Source: Gorillibacterium sp. (lineage in GTDB: Bacteria; Bacillota; Bacilli; Paenibacillales; NBRC-103111). Taken from it: DNA of 6,134 nucleotides. Below, one piece after another: positions 1 through 6,134 of this stretch. Position 1 is the first letter of the stretch, and every line of letters starts with the position of its first letter. The notes under the pieces were generated by a model. That model was not told the origin of the DNA. It did not search any database and worked only from the letters and a program-made list of their open reading frames with translations. The position numbers and the translations under genes are program-made. The DNA lies in the NCBI GenBank assembly GCA_014380705.1, contig JACMJI010000394.1, positions 1 through 6,134 on the forward strand, written 5' to 3'.

Positions 1-46
1 GAAGCAAAAGAAATGAAAGCAATAGAAATGTAAAAATTCCGCAATG

Positions 47-203
47 AACCAAGGGAATGAACCAGGGGATTGAACCAAAGGATTGAACCAAAGGAATAAA
101 CCAAAGGATTGAACCAAAGGATTGAACCAAAGGATTGAACCAAAGGATTGAACCAAAGGATTGCACCTTAGAATTGTCACTTAGGATTGACTCCTTTGGA
201 TTG
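47..203. repeat. Tandem array of 13-bp units (AACCAAAGGATTG)
   Basis: Nine head-to-tail units keep an exact 13-bp period from 47 to 163. Six match AACCAAAGGATTG exactly (73-85 and the five consecutive units 99-163). Units at 47, 60 and 86 each differ at two positions. Three degenerate units follow: 164-176 with four mismatches, 177-189 with five, and a 14-bp unit at 190-203 that keeps only the GGATTG end. A homogeneous centre with decaying edges is typical of growth by slippage. The top strand is purine-rich and about 62% A+T. A period of 13 runs through all frames: the plus strand meets TGA every 39 bases, while the minus strand is open within the perfect units but has no start or recognisable gene. 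There are no spacers, so it is not a CRISPR array. The array ends about 18 bp before the DnaA-box cluster. Its function is unknown. Confidence 0.95.
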
Positions 204-220
204 AAAGAATAGGGACGCAA

Positions 221-430
221 TGTGGATATAGTTATCCACACCCCCTGTGGGTACAGTGGATAAGTGTGGTTTTTCCTTGTAAATTGCCCAGTTGGATTGT
301 GAATAAAAACGAGGTGGAAGCAAAAACCAGTACTTGTGGACAATGGGGATAAACTGTTAGTAACATATAAAAAAGCAGGTAGACGCTGATTAAATCAACG
401 TCTACCTGCTGTGTATAAGGTTGTGGATAA
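221..430. promoter_or_regulatory. DnaA-box cluster, outside oriC
   Basis: Compared with the DnaA-box consensus TTATNCACA, four sites match perfectly: 232-240 on the plus strand, and 298-306, 410-418 and 422-430 on the minus strand. Four minus-oriented sites have one mismatch: 221-229 (ATATCCACA), 255-263 (TTATCCACT), 335-343 (TTGTCCACA) and 344-352 (TTATCCCCA). One more at 246-254 has two mismatches. Several sit back to back at 9-12 bp steps (221/232, 246/255, 335/344, 410/422), which would suit cooperative binding. No dnaA, dnaN or rpmH is nearby and no DnaA-trio unwinding motif is evident, so this is more likely a DnaA-binding or titration site than the chromosomal origin. DnaA binding is inferred from motif density. 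The two rightmost boxes lie between the ABC-F stop codon and its terminator. Confidence 0.82.
369..410 (-). terminator. Intrinsic terminator of the ABC-F gene
   Basis: A perfect 12-bp stem pairs 374-385 (AGCAGGTAGACG) with 399-410 (CGTCTACCTGCT). The 13-nt loop can add a further TGATT/AATCA pairing. On the minus strand the hairpin is followed by a U-run given by the A-tract at 369-373, whereas the plus-strand side has no T-run, so it terminates leftward transcription. It begins about 22 bp past the ABC-F stop codon. Its upstream edge shares base 410 with the DnaA box at 410-418. Confidence 0.92.
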
Positions 431-431
431 A

Positions 432-2366
432 TTATTCCATCAAGGTTTCCCATTCGGCATAAACATTTTCCAACTCTTGCTTGGCTTTCTCTAGACCTGT
501 GCTCTTCTCCAGAACGAGAACGTAGTCATTAAAAACCTCAGGGGAGGCCAATTGCTCCTCTAGAGCCGCAATGTCAGCTTCGTACTGAGCAATATCTCGC
601 TCCAATTGCTCCAGTCTCCGCTGGCGATTGCGATCCTCTCGTTTGGCCTGCTTGTCCGCTTGAAGATCACCACTCCCCGTGCTCCGGTTGGTTGTACTTG
701 CTTGATTTGCACCCCGCATATTCATTAACTGCTCGGCCGAGATCTCCGCTTGCTCTCGCTTTTTCTCCAAATAATCGTCGTAGTTGCCAAGAAAGCTTTC
801 TATACCGTTTGGATTCAGTTCAAGAATACGCTCCGACATTTTGTTCAAAAAATACCGGTCATGGGATATAAAGAGCAGGGTCCCTTCATAATCGATGAGG
901 GATGATTCCAATACTTCCTTGCTATAGAGATCCAAATGGTTAGTAGGTTCATCAAGAATAAGAACATTGGCATTCATAAGCATGAGCTTGGCGAGTGATA
1001 CCCGGGATTTTTCCCCGCCGCTTAGAGCAGCCACCCGCTTAAACACATCTTCCCCACTAAAAAGAAAGTTGCCCAGCACCGTTCGGATACGAGCCTCCTC
1101 TAGATGAGGATAAGCACTCCACAGTTCCTCCAAAACGGTATTTTTAGGGTTTAAGTCCTTTTGCTCCTGATCATAGTATCCTAATCGAACATTGGCGCCC
1201 CAGTAAAAGCTGCCCGTATCGGCCTTTTTATGCTCAGTAAGAACCTTGAATAGCGTAGATTTGCCAATCCCGTTCGGTCCAATCAAGGCAACCGTCTCGG
1301 AGCGAGTCAGCTCAAAGCTTACATTCCGGAAAAGAGGAGCTTCATGGTCAAAGGAGACTGACATCCCCTCTGCCCTTAAGACATCCTTGCCAGTCATTCG
1401 ATCAACCTCAAAAGAAAATGAAGCCTTCTTCAAATCACCTAAAGGCTTATCCAATCGATCCATCTTATCAAGAGCTTTGCGTCTGCTTTGGGCTCGCTTG
1501 GTAGTGGAGGCGCGGACAAGATTTCTTTGGACAAAATCCTCCATACGGCCAATCTCACCCTGCTGCTTCTCATATTGCTTCAACTGAGCCTCGTATTCGG
1601 AAGCCTTAATATCAACGTAACGGGAGTAATTACCCGTGTACCTTTTGGACGTGTGTCGCTCAATTTCATAGATTGCTCCAACCAAAGCATCAAGAAAATA
1701 CCGGTCATGGGAGACAACGACAATGGCACCGGGATAGCCGCGGAGGTAATCCTCCAACCAGGTGAGGGTATCAATGTCGAGATGATTCGTTGGCTCATCA
1801 AGCAGGAGCAGGTCAGGTTCTTGCAGGAGCATTTTGGCTAGGGCGAGGCGGGTTTTTTGACCGCCGCTTAACGTTTCAATCCGTGTATCCTGAGGAAAAT
1901 CACTGAATCCCATCCCACTTAGGATACCGCGAATTTTCGCCTCGATGGCATAGCCGCCTTTTTCCCGAAACCATTCAGAACGCGTAGAATAGCGATTCAA
2001 GGTCTCCTCGTATCGTTTTGAATCACCGATTAGCACCGGGTCAGCCATGGCTACCTCTAAATCTCGCAGCTCTTGCTCTACGCTAAGCAGATCGGAGAAA
2101 ACGGCAAGGGTCTCCTCACGAATGGTTTTATCGGTATTAAGACCGCTGTTTTGGGCTAAATATCCTATCGTTGTTTCCTTAGATATAAACATATCGCCAC
2201 TGTCATATGACATTTCCCCGGCAATAATCTGCAGAAAAGTCGATTTTCCTGCACCGTTTATGCCTACTAGTCCGATTTTTTCCCGTTCATTAACGAGCAT
2301 CGTTATATTGGAGAGTACGGCGCGGACACCGTAGCTCTTGCAGATGTTTACCGCTTGCAGCAACAT
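432..2366 (-). CDS. ydiF: ABC-F family ATPase (YdiF-like ribosome-associated factor)
   Basis: This is a soluble protein with two ABC ATPase domains and no membrane segments, as expected of ABC-F translation factors that bind the ribosomal E site and act on stalled or drug-bound ribosomes. With the ATG start it has 644 residues. Domain 1 has Walker A GINGAGKST (35-43), signature LSGGQ (166-170), Walker B LLLLDEP (186-192) and SHD (219-221). The charged interdomain linker (about 240-320, rich in R and K around RASTTKRAQSRRK) is the P-site tRNA interaction motif. Domain 2 has GPNGIGKST (363-371), LSGGE (448-452), VLILDEP (468-474) and SHD (501-503). Residues 571-644 form a charged coiled-coil tail. 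All catalytic residues are intact. The frame is open to a TTG at 2390, but the ATG at 2366 has GGGGGAT 10 nt upstream and matches where homologues begin. The YdiF assignment rests on length and neighbourhood. An antibiotic-resistance role cannot be inferred. Confidence 0.95.
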   Translation of the reverse strand: MLLQAVNICKSYGVRAVLSNITMLVNEREKIGLVGINGAGKSTFLQIIAGEMSYDSGDMFISKETTIGYLAQNSGLNTDKTIREETLAVFSDLLSVEQELRDLEVAMADPVLIGDSKRYEETLNRYSTRSEWFREKGGYAIEAKIRGILSGMGFSDFPQDTRIETLSGGQKTRLALAKMLLQEPDLLLLDEPTNHLDIDTLTWLEDYLRGYPGAIVVVSHDRYFLDALVGAIYEIERHTSKRYTGNYSRYVDIKASEYEAQLKQYEKQQGEIGRMEDFVQRNLVRASTTKRAQSRRKALDKMDRLDKPLGDLKKASFSFEVDRMTGKDVLRAEGMSVSFDHEAPLFRNVSFELTRSETVALIGPNGIGKSTLFKVLTEHKKADTGSFYWGANVRLGYYDQEQKDLNPKNTVLEELWSAYPHLEEARIRTVLGNFLFSGEDVFKRVAALSGGEKSRVSLAKLMLMNANVLILDEPTNHLDLYSKEVLESSLIDYEGTLLFISHDRYFLNKMSERILELNPNGIESFLGNYDDYLEKKREQAEISAEQLMNMRGANQASTTNRSTGSGDLQADKQAKREDRNRQRRLEQLERDIAQYEADIAALEEQLASPEVFNDYVLVLEKSTGLEKAKQELENVYAEWETLME

Positions 2367-2488
2367 GATTGACTTATCCCCCAGCTTCAAGATAGGCGTC
2401 TGCCTCTTTAACAGTTTACCTGAAACAATGGAAAAGCAGAAGCACTGTAAACCGCTTAGAGAAAAAAATCCTTAACCAGACGATGCTT

Positions 2489-2515
2489 TTGATTCATGAG
2501 ACCCTGTGATACAAT
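2489..2515 (+). promoter_or_regulatory. Extended -10 promoter for the cyclo-ligase gene
   Basis: The -10 box TACAAT (2510-2515, 5/6 matches) is preceded by TG at 2507-2508, giving the extended -10 TGaTACAAT. A TTGATT at 2489-2494 could serve as the -35, but the 15-bp spacer is short, so the extended -10 probably carries the recognition. Transcription would start near 2521-2523, leaving a leader of about 110 nt. No defined promoter for the divergent ABC-F gene could be picked out on the other strand. Confidence 0.6.
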
Positions 2516-2631
2516 AGAACTATCTATGCATTTGTTATTTGTGCCAGGTCATTCTATTCCACATCGGTTAACGCACGACGCTATAGGAAGCCCGACAGGT
2601 GTTTATCTTTTGAAGAGAGAGGCATTAGCGG

Positions 2632-3249
2632 ATGAGTTGTGCAGACAGCAAATCACTTCTTCGCCAGGACATGCTTCGGCTTCGTTCGGCGTTGCCCGAG
2701 GAGATCCATCACCTCAAATCAGAAGAAATCAGTAGAAGAACGGTTGAATTCATCCGTGCGGTATCCCTTCGTGACGATTCTATCGTTCTAATCTACATGC
2801 CTCTTCACCCAGAGGTGGATAGCAGACCTGTGATCGAGTGGCTCTGGCGTGAAGGAATACGAACGGCAGCCCCTGTAATACGCCGGAATCCGCGAAATTT
2901 GGAATGGAGACTGATTACAAGTGATGCAGATCTGCAGCTTGGCGTCTGGGGAATTCGCGAACCAAAACCATCATGTCCCCCTGTGGAGGATATGGGGCAG
3001 GTTTCTCTTATTTTAATACCAGGTCTAGCCTTTGATCCGAGTGGGGGCAGGCTGGGTTATGGAGGCGGCTATTACGATCGCTTTCTTGAGAAAATGCCTA
3101 AGAACAAGAACACAGAACATATACGTTCACCGAAGCTAGCGATGGCTTTTGACTTTCAGGTCGTACCTCAGATACCTATGGATGAGCATGATATCTTCAT
3201 TGATTTGGTGATTACAGAAAAGCATATTTATCATTCAAGTCAAGCCTGA
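2632..3249 (+). CDS. 5-formyltetrahydrofolate cyclo-ligase (EC 6.3.3.2)
   Basis: This cytoplasmic enzyme converts 5-formyltetrahydrofolate to 5,10-methenyltetrahydrofolate using ATP, returning stored formyl-folate to the one-carbon pool. The 205-residue length is normal for the family (B. subtilis YqgN, E. coli YgfA, human MTHFS). The N-terminus has the typical basic helix (KSLLRQDMLRLRSAL), then the strand IVLIYMPLHPEVDSRPVI. The C-terminal half holds the diagnostic block LIPGLAFDPSGGRLGYGGGYYDRFL, where the glycine-rich loop and RLGYGGGYYD bind ATP and folate; this is followed by AMAFDFQVV and the usual ending with D-IFIDLVITE. The ATG at 2632 is preceded by GAGAGG (2617-2622) with 9-nt spacing, which decides the start. 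It is the first gene of a probable two-gene unit with the mogA/moaB-like gene 70 bp downstream; no terminator lies between them. Confidence 0.96.
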   Translation: MSCADSKSLLRQDMLRLRSALPEEIHHLKSEEISRRTVEFIRAVSLRDDSIVLIYMPLHPEVDSRPVIEWLWREGIRTAAPVIRRNPRNLEWRLITSDADLQLGVWGIREPKPSCPPVEDMGQVSLILIPGLAFDPSGGRLGYGGGYYDRFLEKMPKNKNTEHIRSPKLAMAFDFQVVPQIPMDEHDIFIDLVITEKHIYHSSQA

Positions 3250-3257
3250 ACAGAATA

Positions 3258-3290
3258 AATAAATTCTAATCTTATAAATTCTAATTTATT
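3258..3290. repeat. AT-rich direct and inverted repeat between two genes
   Basis: The 12-mer ATAAATTCTAAT occurs twice, at 3259-3270 and 3274-3285, separated by CTT. Overlapping it, AATAAATT (3258-3265) and AATTTATT (3283-3290) form an 8-bp inverted repeat around a 17-nt loop. The stem is all A/T and lacks a following T-run, so it is a poor terminator. I could not fit a convincing promoter here either. It fills most of the 70-bp spacer, and its role is unknown. Confidence 0.6.
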
Positions 3291-3319
3291 GCTTCAATAG
3301 AAAGTGAGGAGACTTTACC

Positions 3320-3820
3320 ATGGGCTGGAAAATAGCGATTTTGACAGCCAGCGACAAGGGTGCCCGCGGCGAGCGGGAGGACACAAGTGCCCAGGTCATT
3401 CGGGAAATTGTGGAAGAGGAGCTGGATGGGGAAATTGTCGAATATCGTGTCGTGCCCGATGAAAAAGACGAAATCATGGCTGCTCTGATCGAAATGGCGG
3501 ATTACTATGGGGCGGATTTAATACTGACGACCGGTGGTATTGGAATGTCATTGCGTGATATCACACCCGAGGCAACTTTACAGGTGGTTGAGCGTTTGGT
3601 GCCTGGTATCCCCGAAGCCATGCGGCTTGCTGTCGCCCAGCGCACTCCTCACGCGATCTTGTCTCGTTCCGTCGCAGGAATACGTGGAGTATCGCTGATC
3701 GTCAACCTGCCGGGAGATCCAAGAGGGGTACATGAGAGCTTGGCTGCCATTTTAGGAGTTCTGCCTCATGCACTAAGCATGCTGGCTGGTAAGAATACGG
3801 AATTCAAAGCTTTTTTCTGA
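3320..3820 (+). CDS. MogA/MoaB-family molybdenum cofactor biosynthesis protein
   Basis: Members of this family bind molybdopterin and adenylylate it (MogA activity) before molybdate insertion, the last steps of molybdenum cofactor synthesis in the cytoplasm. The 166-residue protein covers the whole single-domain fold. It begins with the strand WKIAILTASD and has VVPDEKDEI (45-53), TTGGIG (70-75), RDITPEAT (79-86), SRSVAGIRG (115-123) and NLPGDP (129-134). Asp47 and Asp80 sit at the motif positions of the acidic residues reported as important in E. coli MogA. The usual GGTG is GGIG here, a mild substitution. Motifs such as TPEAT and AILSRS look MogA-like, but MogA and MoaB cannot be separated by eye. 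The ATG follows GAGGAG (3306-3311) at 8-nt spacing. In B. subtilis, from memory, a different cofactor gene (ydiG/moaC) sits beside ydiF, so a cofactor gene here is only a loose parallel. Confidence 0.92.
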   Translation: MGWKIAILTASDKGARGEREDTSAQVIREIVEEELDGEIVEYRVVPDEKDEIMAALIEMADYYGADLILTTGGIGMSLRDITPEATLQVVERLVPGIPEAMRLAVAQRTPHAILSRSVAGIRGVSLIVNLPGDPRGVHESLAAILGVLPHALSMLAGKNTEFKAFF

Positions 3821-3821
3821 A

Positions 3822-3908
3822 AATGCAGCTAAAGCAATAAATTACGGCATCAGGTTCCAACAAACAATGCAGCTAAAGCAACATATATGGCATCAGGTTC
3901 CAACAAAC
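3822..3908. repeat. Tandem 44/43-bp direct repeat downstream of the mogA/moaB-like gene
   Basis: Copy 1 spans 3822-3865 and copy 2 spans 3866-3908. Both start with AATGCAGCTAAAGCAA (16 bp identical) and end with GGCATCAGGTTCCAACAAAC (20 bp identical). They differ only in the middle (TAAATTAC versus CATATAT). A partial third echo follows, because ATATATGGCAT recurs at 3883-3893 and 3919-3929 with a 36-bp offset. The repeat starts two bases after the stop codon and runs into the terminator stem. It is non-coding, with no recognisable match to a mobile element. Confidence 0.9.
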
Positions 3909-3943
3909 GGCTCTGTCTATATATGGCATAGCCGTTTTGTATT
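3905..3943 (+). terminator. Probable intrinsic terminator after the mogA/moaB-like gene
   Basis: AAACGGCT (3905-3912) pairs perfectly with AGCCGTTT (3930-3937), an 8-bp stem around a 17-nt loop, followed by the T-rich TTGTATT. Skipping T3938 extends the pairing by two bases. The long loop and imperfect T-run make it moderate in strength. It is in the right place to end the cyclo-ligase/mogA transcript before the groE promoter. Confidence 0.6.
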
Positions 3944-4105
3944 ATAACGGTTAGGGAAGAGTCGGACGCGGCGGCACCTTTTTCAAGGGCAGCTTGTACA
4001 AAAGCTTTAGGGGAATCATAAACTTTTAGTCATGGATCATCGGTTTACATAAGGTTAGGGTTGAGGGGATAAGGGTTATTTTTCAATTTTTAAGTGTGTA
4101 AGGAC
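3944..4105. other. Intergenic spacer with nothing recognisable
   Basis: Between the terminator and the groE promoter no reading frame with a start and ribosome binding site is present. The longest stop-free stretches are about 20-30 codons. GGTTAGGG appears at 3949-3956 and 4053-4060, and AGCTT/AAGCT (3991-4006) could form a weak 5-bp hairpin. Neither suggests a function. Confidence 0.5.
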
Positions 4106-4134
4106 TTGCAAATTGCTATCAAAATCAGTATCAT
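4106..4134 (+). promoter_or_regulatory. Sigma-A-type promoter of groESL
   Basis: TTGCAA (-35, 4106-4111, 4/6) and TATCAT (-10, 4129-4134, 5/6) are separated by an ideal 17-bp spacer. The predicted start near 4141 lies just before the CIRCE element, the usual arrangement in HrcA-controlled groE operons. Confidence 0.8.
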
Positions 4135-4145
4135 AGGAATTGTTG

Positions 4146-4172
4146 TTAGCACTGACGATGATTGAGTGCTAA
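4146..4172. promoter_or_regulatory. CIRCE operator (HrcA binding site)
   Basis: TTAGCACTG-N9-GAGTGCTAA matches the CIRCE consensus TTAGCACTC-N9-GAGTGCTAA with one change, at the last base of the left arm (4154, G for C). It lies in the 5' leader of groES, just after the predicted transcription start. In this class of operon HrcA binds here and represses transcription, and GroEL itself keeps HrcA active, so heat stress releases repression. No CtsR site was seen. Confidence 0.97.
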
Positions 4173-4202
4173 ACGCTACATATTAAAGGAGGCAGTTTTT
4201 CC

Positions 4203-4484
4203 ATGATTAGACCTTTGGGTGATCGCGTAGTAATCGAGGCTGTAGCGAAAGAGGAAACCACCGCTAGCGGTATCGTATTGCCAGATACGGCAAAAGAAAA
4301 GCCACAAGAAGGCAAAGTTATAGCAGTTGGTAGTGGTACCCTCAAAGACGGAGAACGCATTCCGCTGGAAGTTAAGGAAGGCGACCGCATTATTTTCTCT
4401 AAATACGCGGGAACTGAAGTTAAATTTGAGGGCCGTGAACTGTTGATTTTGCGAGAGAATGACATCCTGGCTGTTTTGGGCTAA
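4203..4484 (+). CDS. groES: Co-chaperonin GroES
   Basis: GroES is the heptameric 10-kDa lid that caps the GroEL ring and encloses folding substrate in the cytoplasm. The 93-residue protein is full length. It opens with the family start [10 protein letters not shown]. The mobile loop (about 16-33) contains [18 protein letters not shown], and the hydrophobic tripeptide Ile24-Val25-Leu26 contacts the GroEL apical domain. The body carries [27 protein letters not shown] and the C-terminal [12 protein letters not shown]. The ATG at 4203 follows a strong AAAGGAGG (4185-4192) at 10-nt spacing. It is the first gene of the CIRCE-controlled operon, with groEL 99 bp downstream and no terminator between. 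Confidence 0.98.
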   Translation: MIRPLGDRVVIEAVAKEETTASGIVLPDTAKEKPQEGKVIAVGSGTLKDGERIPLEVKEGDRIIFSKYAGTEVKFEGRELLILRENDILAVLG

Positions 4485-4550
4485 GTATTTGCTTTTGTCC
4501 TTCAGCTAGACCTTATGCATGGCAAACACACGACGCATAGTCGTCGATAG

Positions 4551-6134
<1,584 letters not shown>

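Noticed and set aside
1..33. 3' end of a rightward gene such as tsaD
   Set aside because: Only ten codons before a stop, with repetitive composition and no recognisable C-terminus. It cannot be supported as a gene.
47..203. Possible CRISPR array
   Set aside because: The 13-bp units are contiguous with no spacers, far too short for CRISPR repeats, and no cas genes are present.
221..430. Chromosomal replication origin (oriC)
   Set aside because: dnaA, dnaN and rpmH are absent, no DnaA-trio or clear AT-rich unwinding element follows the boxes, and groESL is not normally beside oriC. A DnaA-binding cluster is the more modest reading.
2414..2452. GTTTAC/GTAAAC inverted repeat in the divergent intergenic region as an operator
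   Set aside because: The arms are only 6 bp and 27 bp apart, with no matching known operator. This can easily occur by chance.
2496..2735. 79-codon plus-strand frame overlapping the cyclo-ligase start
   Set aside because: Its ATG precedes the predicted -10 box, it has no ribosome binding site, and its 3' part is an out-of-frame shadow of the cyclo-ligase gene.
3958..4026. Remnant of tatA before groES
   Set aside because: A short stop-free stretch reads GRVGRGGTFFKGSLYKSF, faintly like the TatA amphipathic helix, but there is no start, no transmembrane segment and too little length to support it.

Overview
The window looks like chromosomal DNA from a member of the Firmicutes close to Paenibacillus. 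This rests on recognising the GroES/GroEL sequences, a CIRCE heat-shock operator, strong AGGAGG-type ribosome binding sites, moderate GC content, and an ABC-F gene of the B. subtilis YdiF type near groESL. The organism assignment comes from remembered protein similarity, not from a search.

Layout from left to right. Bases 1-431 hold no gene. They contain a tandem array of 13-bp units (47-203), a dense cluster of DnaA boxes (221-430), and inside that cluster the intrinsic terminator of the leftward ABC-F gene (369-410). Bases 432-2366 encode, on the minus strand, a two-domain ABC-F ATPase that acts on ribosomes. A divergent intergenic region carries an extended -10 promoter reading right into 5-formyltetrahydrofolate cyclo-ligase (2632-3249). 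A MogA/MoaB-family molybdenum cofactor protein follows 70 bp later (3320-3820), probably on the same transcript. A gene-free stretch of about 380 bp comes next. It has a 43/44-bp tandem repeat, a probable terminator, and then a sigma-A-like promoter with a CIRCE operator. These drive groES (4203-4484) and groEL (from 4584), the heat-shock chaperonin operon repressed by HrcA.

The last 56 bases are not a natural continuation of groEL. From about 6079 the sequence folds back on itself: 6104-6134 is the exact reverse complement of 6048-6078. The 25-nt loop, read backwards, encodes the expected next groEL residues (SALQNAASV). This is best explained as a chimeric or contig-end artefact, so groEL is authentic only through codon 498.

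The most interesting biology is the non-coding left end. At least four perfect and four single-mismatch DnaA boxes lie within 210 bp, far from any dnaA/dnaN genes and next to a 13-bp repeat array. This looks like a non-oriC DnaA-binding cluster that could titrate DnaA and so modulate replication initiation. From memory, B. subtilis has such a cluster near gcp (ydiE), the neighbour of ydiF, so the arrangement may be conserved. I see no defence system, mobile element or CRISPR array.
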